Source of the DNA: an uncultured Duodenibacillus sp.
GTDB taxonomy: Bacteria; Pseudomonadota; Gammaproteobacteria; Burkholderiales; Burkholderiaceae_F
DNA: 64,000 bases
NCBI GenBank assembly: GCA_944390745.1
Contig: CALXQK010000005.1
Coordinates: 1 to 64,000 of the forward strand
Reading direction: 5' to 3'
Below the pieces are notes generated by a model, which searched no databases, was not told the origin of the DNA, and saw nothing but the letters and a program-made list of their open reading frames with translations. Shown here piece by piece: positions 16,163 to 24,329 of this stretch. Position 1 is the stretch's first letter. Each line of letters begins with the position of its first letter. A program made the position numbers and the translations under genes.

Positions 16163-18147
16163 TTTTCCACATCCCTTTTGAAAAGGCTCTGTTCGATCGC
16201 CTCGATCTCTTCCTTGGCGGAAGGATTGAGCACGCCGTCACGCAGGTACTCGTTGAGGAGGGGACGGATTTCGCTCTGCCAACGGGCGAGACTCGATTCG
16301 CCGCCCGGCGTCAGGAAGTAGCTGTGTCCGATCCATACGTCGGCCGGATCAAACTCTTCGGAGAGATGTTCGCTGCGTTTGGCGGGGGTCTTCGGGTCTG
16401 TCACGAACAGACGGGAGACGGCGTCGAAGAGGTTGAAGTCGAAGTTCTCGTCGGCAAGCTCGTGCGGAAGAATGCGTTCGAAGGCAAAGCGCCGTCGCAT
16501 GGCGTAGTCGATCGGCGCAATGCTGCGGTCCGCCGTGTTCATCGTGCCGAGGATGTAGACGTTGGAGGGCACCGAGAAGGCAGGTGCTTCCGGTGCGTCG
16601 TAGGCCAAATGCACGGTCGTTCCTTCTGCTTCACCCTCGCGCTTGTCGGCTTCTACGAGCGTGATGAGTTCGCCGAAAATCTTGGGCACGTTGCCGCGGT
16701 TGAATTCGTCGATCACGAACACGTACGGACGCTGAAGGAGGGTCTTCAGGAAATCGCGGACCTTGGAAACGTTCGTATTCGGCATCCTGACAACCGTCTT
16801 CCTGGCAAGCTTGGTACCGTTGTTGACAGACAGGATGTCGACGGGATCGCCCTTGTAGAGCCACTTCACGGGTCGGCTACGGCAACGACCGAGCTCGGCG
16901 GTTTCTCCCTTGAGCTCTTCGTATTCGCCCGTGACGATGCCGACCGCATCGGCGTGATCTCTGTCAAAACGGGAAAAGACGATGTCGCCGATCTTCATCT
17001 CATTGACGAACCGATTCACCGAGCCTCCGTCATCTTCTTCGTTTTCCCATCCAATGCGGATGCGGTTGTTGCGCAGGCAGTCGGTACGCACTTCATTAGG
17101 TCCGGAACTGTCCGGGGTTACCTTCCACACCGTAGCGCCATCGCGGATTTCGTTTAAGCCACGCACCCCTGCCGAATCGCAGAAACGCTTGAAGACGCCA
17201 TCCGTGAGCTTCATCTTGATGCCGTCCGTCTGATCCGCGTTCGGGTCGGGTTTCCATCCCTGCACGAAGTCGTCGTAGTCCATCGAAGGATGGAAGGTCA
17301 CGGCCAAGACACGTCCGGCTTCCGTGAGGCGCTTATATGCGGCAAGCACGTCCTTTCGGTCTGCGTTACCGGAAATCTCGCCGCAAAGCCGCGTGACGAG
17401 CTCGGGAACCAAATACGTTTTACCGGTACCGGGAGCACCCTGAAAGATCAGATTCTTGCGGTTGCGCAGAATGCGGAGAAGACGTTCGTACTCTGCAGGG
17501 TTGCCTTCGCCCTTTTCATCATCTTCGTCGGAGACCACATCAGCGGTGCCTTTCGCCGCGCGTAACGGTTTCGTGAATTCCCAACAGCGATCCCAGTACT
17601 CCTTTTCAGGCAGGTAGGTCTGGAACCTTCGTTGCATGGCTCCTGCACTTTTCTCTCCGAGAATCTCGGCGGCCTCCGAGCCGCAGACGGGAACGAGGAA
17701 CGGCGAGTCGATAGGCTGATAGAGTTCGGCAATTTTCCAGAGGATCATCGGCGAGATACAGCGTTCCTTGGCCGGTTTTGTCGCGAGCTCGACGAGTCCG
17801 TTCAGATCGCCGGCAGCCGCCTTTGCGGCGACATCGATGATGAATGGCTTAACCCTTTCAAAAACTTTTTCAGGGGTGAACCCTTTCAAGTGGTGAGCGA
17901 CTTTCAGAGTTGCCGGCTTGCCCCCTTGGAAAACGCCGTACTTGTCCGAATAAACGCCGTTGATGGCGGCATACTGCCCAGTGCCGATTTCAAGCCACCA
18001 ACAGAAGGTTTGTTCTCCCGTCCCTATGATGTAGTTTTCGAGAGTCAGTTCGGAAAGCTTTTCTCGCGGAAAGACCTCAAGAAAGGCCTGACATTGAATG
18101 CGCGAAACGTTGCGCCATTCCTGAGCCGAATGAAATTGTCTGCTCAT
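16159..18147 (-). CDS. mcrB: McrB-like AAA+ GTPase with an inserted EVE/PUA-like domain
   Basis: This 662-residue motor has an N-terminal region of about 220 residues that probably recognises modified DNA. Walker A GAPGTGKT lies at 237-244. The segment VLAVTFHPSMDYDDFVQGW, typical of McrB, follows. Between it and the Walker B region (FVIDEFNRGNVPKIFGEL, near 490) lies an extra domain of about 110 residues (from TVWKVTPDSSG to ARKTVVRMPN). Its GDIVFSRFD and AVGIVTGEYE strands resemble EVE/PUA-type modified-base readers. GTMNTADRS and RRRFAFE complete the AAA core. The domain-insertion reading is an inference from motifs. Confidence 0.88.
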   Translation of the reverse strand: MSRQFHSAQEWRNVSRIQCQAFLEVFPREKLSELTLENYIIGTGEQTFCWWLEIGTGQYAAINGVYSDKYGVFQGGKPATLKVAHHLKGFTPEKVFERVKPFIIDVAAKAAAGDLNGLVELATKPAKERCISPMILWKIAELYQPIDSPFLVPVCGSEAAEILGEKSAGAMQRRFQTYLPEKEYWDRCWEFTKPLRAAKGTADVVSDEDDEKGEGNPAEYERLLRILRNRKNLIFQGAPGTGKTYLVPELVTRLCGEISGNADRKDVLAAYKRLTEAGRVLAVTFHPSMDYDDFVQGWKPDPNADQTDGIKMKLTDGVFKRFCDSAGVRGLNEIRDGATVWKVTPDSSGPNEVRTDCLRNNRIRIGWENEEDDGGSVNRFVNEMKIGDIVFSRFDRDHADAVGIVTGEYEELKGETAELGRCRSRPVKWLYKGDPVDILSVNNGTKLARKTVVRMPNTNVSKVRDFLKTLLQRPYVFVIDEFNRGNVPKIFGELITLVEADKREGEAEGTTVHLAYDAPEAPAFSVPSNVYILGTMNTADRSIAPIDYAMRRRFAFERILPHELADENFDFNLFDAVSRLFVTDPKTPAKRSEHLSEEFDPADVWIGHSYFLTPGGESSLARWQSEIRPLLNEYLRDGVLNPSAKEEIEAIEQSLFKRDVEK

Positions 18148-18289
18148 CTTTCGCCCTCAGCGTATCGGAAAGCATTAAGTGTAGAGAACACTTGAGGACG
18201 TTGGGAATTGGTGCGGTCCCTCTCAGATTTTCCACCTCAAATGACCGAGCGCTGACGGGTAGTAGAGATGCCCAAAAGCCTGTGTCACT

Positions 18290-18340
18290 AGAGGGTTGCG
18301 GTGGGGAAGGGTAACCTGAGAGGGAACCCTCTCCCCAATT
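18290..18340 (-). terminator. Hairpin downstream of the integrase gene
   Basis: AGAGGGTT (18290-18297) can pair with AACCCTCT (18325-18332), and GGGGA with TCCCC inside the same stretch. It lies just past the integrase stop on the minus strand but has no T-run, so a weak terminator or a recombination-related hairpin are both possible. Confidence 0.35.
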
Positions 18341-18345
18341 TCTCC

Positions 18346-19701
18346 TTAATCTGCAGAAGCGCTCTTGCCTGTGACGAGTGAAAAGCAGAATTTTCCCCAG
18401 TCCTCCATTAATCGTTGCCGCTCCGTGCTCAGACGAGCCCGGTCATACGCTCCGTGGTAGTCGTCAGAAGCTTTGCAGTGAAGCAAACAAAGCTCTGCCG
18501 CTTCCTGGTCGTACCGGCGGTTGTTGCCGAGACGGTCATCCTTGGCCCACGTGCGAAAGCCGCTGCGTGCTGTACCGTGCGCCGTGACGATGCAAATCTT
18601 GCTTTCGCGCTTGGACTTGTCCGGGTCAATCCACCCGGTGCCATCTAAAGCTTTCTGCTTTTCGTGCATTCGTCGGATCAAGGTAGTCGTTGCTGCGTCG
18701 GAAAAACTGCCGCCTTTGTCCGTTTTAAAGATCAAGTCGTTTGCCTTCATTAAGTTCGGTCGAACCTTTTCCAAGACTTCAATAGCTTGCTGCGACAAGT
18801 AGATGGTACGGTCTCGCTTGGGGTCTTTGATTTTGTCGTGTTCGGGAGGAATTTCCCAGATTCGCTTCTCAACGTCGATTTCGCCCCAAGTGGCTAGGCG
18901 AACAGCCTTCATGCGGCTTGCTGTAAGGATGGCAAACATCATCATCCAGCGACTCGTGCCTTCCACGTGGTAGAGCGCTTGGATGAACGAAGGAATCCTA
19001 TCGTAGGGGAGAGCGGCGAAGTTTTCTTTGCGGACGGCGTTCTTACGAGCGCCTTCCATGAGAACGCCAAGAGGGCCTTGAAGTGAGCACAAATCTTGAG
19101 CTGATGAGCTGTAGTTCATCGCCCGAGACCAGTTCAGAATCGCTCTGATGTTGCGCAACGCCTTTTTCGCCGTGATGGTTTTGGTTGTCCAAATCGGGAC
19201 CAGCACGTCACGAATGTCTTCGACCGTAATCGCATTGATGCTGATGTCGCCGAGGCGAGGTAGCACGTGTCTGGCAAGAAGGTTGGACGTGGCGTAGGGC
19301 TCCTTCCGGTCGTTTACCCAGTAGTTGTTTTCCACTCGGTATTTCAGCCACAAATCCATGACCTCCGCGAAAGTTTTGCAGGAAGGAGTGGTCTTTGGAG
19401 ATGACTGCTGCGTCTTTGCTTGTCGACGACTTGTACTTGTGGGCGTTGGGTTGATGCCTTCAGAAAGGCGAGCACGGATTTCCGTGGCCTTGGCGCGGGC
19501 TTCGGACAGCGACATGGAGCGGCGAAGTCCGAGAGACATGCTGCGCCGATTTCCGGAAGTGTCTTGATACCGAAGGATGTAGCTTTCTGAGGCTCCGCGA
19601 ATGCGGAGGTAGAGACCTTGGACACCGCCGAGCGGATAAAAGCCCGGTAACTTGAGTTGCCGGAAGATGACGAGCGGCATCGGTGTGACGAATTTAGGCA
19701 T
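18346..19701 (-). CDS. P4-type tyrosine integrase
   Basis: This 451-residue integrase has an N-terminal DUF4102-type arm-binding domain (FYPLGGVQGLYLRIRG...SYILRYQ...RSMSLG), a core-binding domain and a catalytic domain with the first Arg in TASRMKAVRL, HGTARSGFRTWA (H-xx-R) and the Tyr nucleophile in HGAYDRA. It lies 263 bp from the 3' end of tRNA-Ser, the usual attachment place of this family, and transcribes away from it. It is intact, so the island may still be excisable. Confidence 0.93.
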   Translation of the reverse strand: MPKFVTPMPLVIFRQLKLPGFYPLGGVQGLYLRIRGASESYILRYQDTSGNRRSMSLGLRRSMSLSEARAKATEIRARLSEGINPTPTSTSRRQAKTQQSSPKTTPSCKTFAEVMDLWLKYRVENNYWVNDRKEPYATSNLLARHVLPRLGDISINAITVEDIRDVLVPIWTTKTITAKKALRNIRAILNWSRAMNYSSSAQDLCSLQGPLGVLMEGARKNAVRKENFAALPYDRIPSFIQALYHVEGTSRWMMMFAILTASRMKAVRLATWGEIDVEKRIWEIPPEHDKIKDPKRDRTIYLSQQAIEVLEKVRPNLMKANDLIFKTDKGGSFSDAATTTLIRRMHEKQKALDGTGWIDPDKSKRESKICIVTAHGTARSGFRTWAKDDRLGNNRRYDQEAAELCLLHCKASDDYHGAYDRARLSTERQRLMEDWGKFCFSLVTGKSASAD

Positions 19702-19802
19702 GGTCGAAGAGATTCAAAAACGACGAAAACTGCGCTAAATCCGATCTTATCGAGCTTCAGAGGGGCACCAAAAGGGTCACCAAAAATGCAGGTCCTGTAA
19801 GG

Positions 19803-19961
19803 TTTTGTACGGTTACAAAAGGTTCTGTTTAGTAATTTTGTAAGCGTGTTGCAAAATTTCCACAGACAAGAAAAAAGGCTTGAAACTCAATCGCTTCAAG
19901 CCTTTAATCCACTGCAGTTTCAAGTGCTTATTACTAATTACAAAACTACAGTTTTTGTAAT
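19803..19961. promoter_or_regulatory. Candidate attachment region with repeated TTTTGTAA/TTACAAAA words
   Basis: TTTTGTA (19803-19809), TTACAAAA (19813-19820), TTTTGTAA (19836-19843), ATTACAAAA (19937-19945) and TTTTGTAAT (19953-19961) occur between the integrase gene and tRNA-Ser. The first two and the last two form inverted pairs. Repeated short words on both sides of an integrase promoter are typical of arm-type binding sites. Confidence 0.45.
19871..19905 (-). terminator. Intrinsic terminator downstream of tRNA-Ser
   Basis: AAAGGCTTGAA (19874-19884) pairs with TTCAAGCCTTT (19895-19905). Read on the minus strand, the stem is followed by six T. It lies about 60 bp past the tRNA 3' end. Confidence 0.75.
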
Positions 19962-19964
19962 CAT

Positions 19965-20058
19965 TGGCGGAGAAGGAGGGATTCGAACCCTCGAGACCAG
20001 GTATGTTTGATCTGCGCCCTTAGCAGGGGCGTGCCTTCAGCCACTCGGCCACTTCTCC
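19965..20058 (-). tRNA. tRNA-Ser(GCU), island attachment site
   Basis: A class II serine tRNA on the minus strand: the acceptor GGAGAAG pairs with CTTCTCC, the anticodon loop CTGCTAA gives anticodon GCU, the variable arm is long and the T-arm reads GGGTTCGAATCCC. The CCA end is encoded (19965-19967). The P4-type integrase lies next to its 3' end, which makes it the probable insertion target. The second attachment copy would lie left of the window. Confidence 0.95.
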
Positions 20059-20369
20059 GACGGTGCCGTACTGCCCCGTTTTTTCCCGGGGCGCCACCGA
20101 TTGAGCAAGAAATATTAACGAAAAACCACCTTGAATGCAAGTCCGCTTAGGAGGCTGAGCAAGTCGCCCCGGACATCCCTGCCCGCAGGGGTTTCTAAGG
20201 ATCCCTGCGGGCGCTGTCCGCGCGTCCCGGGCCGCAAAAGGAGCTTTGCCGAAAACATTTCGCCCGGCCTGGCTGCGGCGGCTGCATCATGCGCCAGCCG
20301 CTGCGTCCAGAACCGGGCGAAGGGCTTGAGACGGCTGTCTCAAGCCCGGGGTGAGCGCGCAAAAGAGAA
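20059..20369. other. Intergenic region with tandem hairpins
   Basis: No gene is seen. A perfect stem GGGCTTGAGAC-GGCT-GTCTCAAGCCC (20322-20347) and a larger TTCGCCCGG/CCGGGCGAA hairpin (about 20260-20321) lie just past the stop of the minus-strand flavoprotein gene and probably serve as its terminator, though without a T-run. The tRNA-Ser promoter should lie near 20070-20110. Confidence 0.5.
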
Positions 20370-22160
20370 TTACCTGGCGTTCTTCACTGCGCTTTCGCCC
20401 GCGACATAGCCCGAGACGATCGCCCAGGTGTTCATGAGCGTCGTCATCGAGTCGGCGCCGTTGGCGCCGCCCACGACGCAGCCGGCGCCGTAGAGGTTGC
20501 CGATGGGCTTGCCCTGCTTGTTGAGGATCGCCATCGAGGCGTCAGCCTTCAGACCGCCGAGCGTGGTCTGGTAGCGGGCCTTCTGTTCGACGATGTGGTA
20601 GGGACCGTCGCCGAGGGCAACGAGAGCCTTGCGGCCGAACTCCTTGTCCTCACCCGCGGCAACCGCCTTGTTCCACTGGGCAACGGTGTTGACGAGGCTC
20701 TTGGGATCAATGCCCATCTGCTTGGCGCAGGCGTCGAGCTCGCCCTCGCAGATCACGGGACGGCCGTTGTTGCGCAGCTTCTTCCAGTTCTCAAAGGTCG
20801 ATGCATCGGGCACCGTGTGGTCGTCAACGGCCTTCTTGATGTAGGCCTTCCAGGCCTTGTCGTCCATCACGAGATACATGATGTGATTCTTCTGGGCGAG
20901 CGTGGCTTCGGTCAGTTCGCCGAGCGAGAGATTTTCATTGACGCAGCGCTTGCCGTCGGTGTTGACGAAGATGGCGCTGCCGCGGACGGCGAAGGTGGAC
21001 GAACCCGTCGTATCCATCGAGCGGCCGGGCTGCACCTCAACGCCGTTGGGATAGGTCTTGACGTATTCAAGATTGATCGTGTCGGCGCCGATGGCGGTGG
21101 CCATCTTGAAGCCGTCGCCCGTTTCGGTCGGGATTCCGTAGAAGAGCACGTCCTTCATGCGCGCCGGCAGCATCGACTTGTCGGCGCCGTAGCCGCCCGA
21201 GGCGAGAACGAAGGACTTGGCGTCGAACTCATAGGGCTTGCCCTTGAGGCCGGAGGCCTTGACGCCGGTGACGGCGCCCGAGGCGTCGGTGATGAATTCG
21301 CTCGCGCGCATGTCGGTCATGAGGATGCCGCCGTGCTTCTTGAAGATGCCGAGCATCGTCTTCTGCCAGCCGACGGAATTGCCCTTGGCCGAGATCTGGC
21401 GGTGCGCGCTGTGGTCCGGGAACTGAACCCAGGCCGCGCCGTAGGCGACCTTGAGGTCGTCGATGAGCCAGTTGCCGACTTCACCCGTGCGCTCGCTCAC
21501 CATCCTGGCCAGCACCGGGTCGTTGGCGTTCTTGCCCACGCGCAGCATGTCCTTGTAAAGGAGCTCGGGCGAGTCCTTCGTTTCCTTCATGACCTCGCGC
21601 TGATAACGGGTGCCCGTGGCGGCCAGGCCGCCGTGATTGAGAGCCGAGACGCCGCCCGCGGCCGGACGCTTCTCGATGAGCACAACCTTCTTGCCGGCGA
21701 TCGCCGCCTTGACGGCGGCGGTGATGCCGCCGTTGCCCGCGCCGATCACGAGAATGTCGGACCGGACCTTTTCAACCGGGTCCTTGGCTGCGCTCAGGGC
21801 GTTGGGCTTCTTCATGAAGGGCGTGACGTCAACTCCGCCCGTCTTCAGGGCGGAGACGGCCGCCGAGAGAATGGCCTGGGAGGTGAGCGTGGCGCCGCCT
21901 ACCACATCGACGGCAAGCGACTGTTCAGCAACAACCGAGGCCGGAATGCGCGCGAGCGCCGGGTCGGCGATGCCCGTTGACTCCTTGTGCGAGACAACCT
22001 TGAGGTTGGTGATCTTGCCGGCCTTGACGGTGACCTCGACCTTGACCGGGCCGTTGCGGCCCTGGGCCTCGGAGGTGAAGACGCCGTCGGCTGCAAAAGC
22101 GGATGCAGCAAAAGCCGCGGCAACGGAAAACGCCGCGGCGCGAAGCATGAATGCCTTCAT
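20370..22160 (-). CDS. Exported FMN/FAD flavoprotein, fumarate reductase-like, altered active site
   Basis: This 596-residue exported reductase has a signal peptide (MKAFMLRAAAF...ASAFA), an FMN-binding domain with the ApbE flavinylation-type motif GGATLTS near residue 90, a Rossmann FAD motif (VIGAGNGGITAAVKA) and a fumarate reductase-type flavoprotein domain. No haem CxxCH motif is present. Compared with true fumarate reductases, the HTMGG histidine is replaced (TTLGG), the NRxGGN arginine is missing (ANGADSM) and the arginine after RxVNE is absent (NENLSLGE). The substrate is probably not fumarate. I chose ATG 22160, with GGAGT upstream, over an upstream in-frame start. Confidence 0.85.
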   Translation of the reverse strand: MKAFMLRAAAFSVAAAFAASAFAADGVFTSEAQGRNGPVKVEVTVKAGKITNLKVVSHKESTGIADPALARIPASVVAEQSLAVDVVGGATLTSQAILSAAVSALKTGGVDVTPFMKKPNALSAAKDPVEKVRSDILVIGAGNGGITAAVKAAIAGKKVVLIEKRPAAGGVSALNHGGLAATGTRYQREVMKETKDSPELLYKDMLRVGKNANDPVLARMVSERTGEVGNWLIDDLKVAYGAAWVQFPDHSAHRQISAKGNSVGWQKTMLGIFKKHGGILMTDMRASEFITDASGAVTGVKASGLKGKPYEFDAKSFVLASGGYGADKSMLPARMKDVLFYGIPTETGDGFKMATAIGADTINLEYVKTYPNGVEVQPGRSMDTTGSSTFAVRGSAIFVNTDGKRCVNENLSLGELTEATLAQKNHIMYLVMDDKAWKAYIKKAVDDHTVPDASTFENWKKLRNNGRPVICEGELDACAKQMGIDPKSLVNTVAQWNKAVAAGEDKEFGRKALVALGDGPYHIVEQKARYQTTLGGLKADASMAILNKQGKPIGNLYGAGCVVGGANGADSMTTLMNTWAIVSGYVAGESAVKNAR

Positions 22161-22295
22161 TTGAATCGACTCCTTTTTTGTTGGCATGTCAGCGGCCGTT
22201 TTTTGTTTTGTCGGCGCAAATCCCGCAGGGATCGGCCTGTGCTGAGCTCCCGTTTCGGAAAACGGCTCGAAATCCTACTTTGGTACTGCCCGGGG

Positions 22296-22301
22296 ATTAT
22301 A
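22296..22301 (-). promoter_or_regulatory. Possible -10 box for the exported flavoprotein gene
   Basis: TATAAT is present on the minus strand about 135 bp before the flavoprotein start. No convincing -35 is seen, so an activator-dependent promoter or a chance match are both possible. Confidence 0.3.
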
Positions 22302-22434
22302 TGAAGGGCTCAATTCGGGCGGGATTGCGCTCGTGCGCGCCGCACGAGCCTGATCAAAAGGCGCCGGGTTCTTTTCAAATGATTGCGCAGCGCGGCGCGG
22401 GAGCGATTCCCGAAAGCCGCGCCCGAGGCGCCGG

Positions 22435-22899
22435 TCAAGGCTTGATCGTGCCGATGACGTACTCCTTTCGCGTCGGCTCAATCACCTCCCACGTTCCCGA
22501 GAACCCGGGGTGCAGCACGAAGCTCTGGCCAGTCTCAAAGCGCCGCGGTCTGCCTCCGTCCTCTGTGATGACGGAGACGCCCTCAACGATGCGGCAGTAC
22601 TCCCAGTGATCCTTGCCGTTGGCAAAGCGCCATTTGCCCTTCGTGCTCTCCCAAAAGCCTGACTTGACGCCGTTTTGCTTGTCCACCGTCACGACCTTGA
22701 ACTGCGGTGAGCCTTCAAGCACGTCGACGCCGGCAAGCGCCGGACCGTAGGAAAAGCCCGAGAGGCCCTCCGCGGTAAACGGAACAAGTTTTCCCGGGGT
22801 GCCGTCAGCCAGTGCGTCCGGCTTCTGGCTGCCGCAGCCAGCAAGGGAGCCGGCCAGCAAGGCTGCGATGAACATGACGGCGCCGATTCTCTTGGACAT
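22435..22899 (-). CDS. Cupin-fold lipoprotein
   Basis: A 154-residue protein with a lipoprotein signal (lipobox LAGC near residue 22) and a single cupin-type domain resembling the DUF861/ethanolamine-utilisation cupins: FWESTKGKWRFANGKDHWEYCRIVEG, then ITEDGG and FVLHPGFSGTWEV. It probably faces the periplasm and binds a small molecule or acts as a sugar/amine-related cupin; the substrate is unknown. GGAGCA precedes ATG 22899. It lies upstream of the flavoprotein gene on the same strand and could be co-transcribed. Confidence 0.75.
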   Translation of the reverse strand: MSKRIGAVMFIAALLAGSLAGCGSQKPDALADGTPGKLVPFTAEGLSGFSYGPALAGVDVLEGSPQFKVVTVDKQNGVKSGFWESTKGKWRFANGKDHWEYCRIVEGVSVITEDGGRPRRFETGQSFVLHPGFSGTWEVIEPTRKEYVIGTIKP

Positions 22900-22968
22900 T
22901 GTCTGCTCCTTTTTTTCATGGTTTCCCGCGCGCCCCGGGCGAAACGAGGAGGTCGATGGGCCGCGCGC

Positions 22969-22997
22969 TTGATTATTTAGCGATCATTATATATATT
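22969..22997 (+). promoter_or_regulatory. Promoter of the NTF2-like gene
   Basis: TTGATT (22969-22974) and TATATT (22992-22997) are separated by 17 bp in a locally AT-rich patch, about 75 bp before ATG 23074. Confidence 0.55.
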
Positions 22998-23009
22998 GCG
23001 AATTACATA

Positions 23010-23049
23010 GCGGTCGCTACAGAACATGAGGTCCGCGGCGACCGCGTTT
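23010..23049 (+). promoter_or_regulatory. Leader hairpin with T-run before the NTF2-like gene
   Basis: GCGGTCGC (23010-23017) pairs with GCGACCGC (23038-23045), followed by GTTTT. Its place between promoter and ribosome site suggests an attenuator or an mRNA-stabilising stem. Confidence 0.4.
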
Positions 23050-23073
23050 TCTGCCCACAAGGAGTGAAGTCAA

Positions 23074-23460
23074 ATGTCCAACATCAAGAATGTTCCCGTT
23101 GCTGAGTACGATGCCGTCATTGAAGCGGCTGGAAAGTATGTTGAGGGATTGCGCCTTGGCGACGCCGACGTCGTCGCGCAGGCCTTCCATAAGGATGCCG
23201 TGATGTACGGGCTGTCGAATGGAACGTCGCTTCTCGGCGGCCCCATCGGCAATCTCTACGACTTTGTGCGCGCCAACGGTGCGGCTCCCGACATCAAGAC
23301 GCACATCGACGTTCTGGCCATCACGCCGACGACGGCCGTCGTGCGCATCGACATGGAAAAGGATGCGATCAACGCCGACTACAACGACTATCTGACGTTC
23401 ATCAAGCTTGACGGTCGCTGGCAGGCGATTGCAAAGGTCTTCCATCAGTTCGGCTGCTGA
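23074..23460 (+). CDS. NTF2-like (lumazine-binding/SnoaL-type) protein
   Basis: A 128-residue cytoplasmic protein with the NTF2-like cone fold pattern: a helix EYDAVIEAAGKYVEGLRLGD, AFHKDAVMYG, a helix over IGNLYDFV, and paired strands TTAVVRIDME and YLTFIKLDGRWQAIAKVFHQF. It matches putative lumazine-binding or SnoaL-type proteins with no assigned reaction. AAGGAG lies nine bases before ATG 23074. It is divergent from the cupin lipoprotein gene. Confidence 0.75.
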   Translation: MSNIKNVPVAEYDAVIEAAGKYVEGLRLGDADVVAQAFHKDAVMYGLSNGTSLLGGPIGNLYDFVRANGAAPDIKTHIDVLAITPTTAVVRIDMEKDAINADYNDYLTFIKLDGRWQAIAKVFHQFGC

Positions 23461-23560
23461 TCGCCGGCATGGCTCCCGCGCGCAGCGCCCGGCCTGGACC
23501 CTGCCTTGTCCCTGGGAAAAATCCGGGACTGAAAAAGAGGGTGAGGCCATGAAGCGAGGC

Positions 23561-23600
23561 GCAAAAAAAACTGCGGCAGGCACGGGAGCTGCCGCAGTTT
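23561..23600 (-). terminator. Intrinsic terminator of the periplasmic cupin gene
   Basis: AAACTGCGGCAG (23568-23579) pairs perfectly with CTGCCGCAGTTT (23589-23600). On the minus strand it ends in eight T, 30 bp past the cupin stop. Confidence 0.85.
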
Positions 23601-23630
23601 GGATCAAGGTCCGGACTCCGGGAGGGAGGA

Positions 23631-24119
23631 CTACCTTGCGATGTTGTTGTACTGCTCGTCTGTGACGGGCTCAAGCCATTCGACGTTCTTTCCCTGGGCG
23701 TCGGATCCCGTGATCGTCATCTGCACCATGCGCTGGTCGGGAGCAGCGCCGTGGAAGTGCTTGACGCCCTTGGGGCAGACCACCACGTCGCCCTTCTTGA
23801 GCACGCTCACCTTTTCACCGTAAACGCCCGAACGCCCCTCGCCCTCGGCGATGATGAGCACCTGTCCGGTCGGATGCGTGTGCCAGTAGGAGCGGGCGCC
23901 GGCTTCAAAAATGACGTAGGCCGTCGAGACGGGCATGCCCGGCAGCTCGGCCGAAAGGGCGCGCAGCGAGACCTTGCCCGTGAAGACCTTGCTGCCCCCG
24001 TCGACCGTCTTGATGTCCGCGGCGCTGGTGACCAGCTGGGTGCCTTCGGGAATGTCCGCGGCGGCTGCGCCCAGGGCAAGACCAAGGCCGAGAGCGGCGA
24101 TCAGCGTCTTCTTGAACAT
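23631..24119 (-). CDS. Exported cupin-domain protein
   Basis: A 162-residue protein with a signal peptide (MFKKTLIAALGLGLALGAAAA) and a cupin barrel with metal-ligand pattern: SYWHTHPTGQVLIIAEGEG in the first motif and GDVVVCPKGVKHFHG in the second, giving His and Glu ligands. It probably binds a metal ion in the periplasm; the reaction is unknown. GGAGT before ATG 24119 supports this start over an upstream in-frame ATG. It stands alone on the minus strand with its own terminator. Confidence 0.82.
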   Translation of the reverse strand: MFKKTLIAALGLGLALGAAAADIPEGTQLVTSAADIKTVDGGSKVFTGKVSLRALSAELPGMPVSTAYVIFEAGARSYWHTHPTGQVLIIAEGEGRSGVYGEKVSVLKKGDVVVCPKGVKHFHGAAPDQRMVQMTITGSDAQGKNVEWLEPVTDEQYNNIAR

Positions 24120-24329
24120 GTTTTGCAACTCCTTTGTCGTCAATAGGCATCAAAAGTGCGCGAAAAGAGAACTTTTCCCCGCGGCGAGATTTTCAGATCG
24201 TGAGAAAAAAACGCGTTTGTTTTCAAGGGATTTCTCTTGCGTCCTCCCGGAATTTAACGCCATGCAGGGACGCGCGTCCAATGCCGTTTTGCAATGCCCT
24301 TTGATGCCGCGGATGCGTGACCGGCGATC

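Noticed and set aside
1..20000. Insertion sequences or transposases flanking the restriction modules
   Set aside because: No transposase gene was found. The only recombinases are the serine recombinase and the tyrosine integrase, and the DnaC-like ATPase is not accompanied by an IS21 transposase.
20595..21980. A 461-codon open frame antisense to the exported flavoprotein gene
   Set aside because: High-GC coding strands generate long antisense frames. It has no motif and no ribosome site, and the opposite frame has a signal peptide and flavin motifs.
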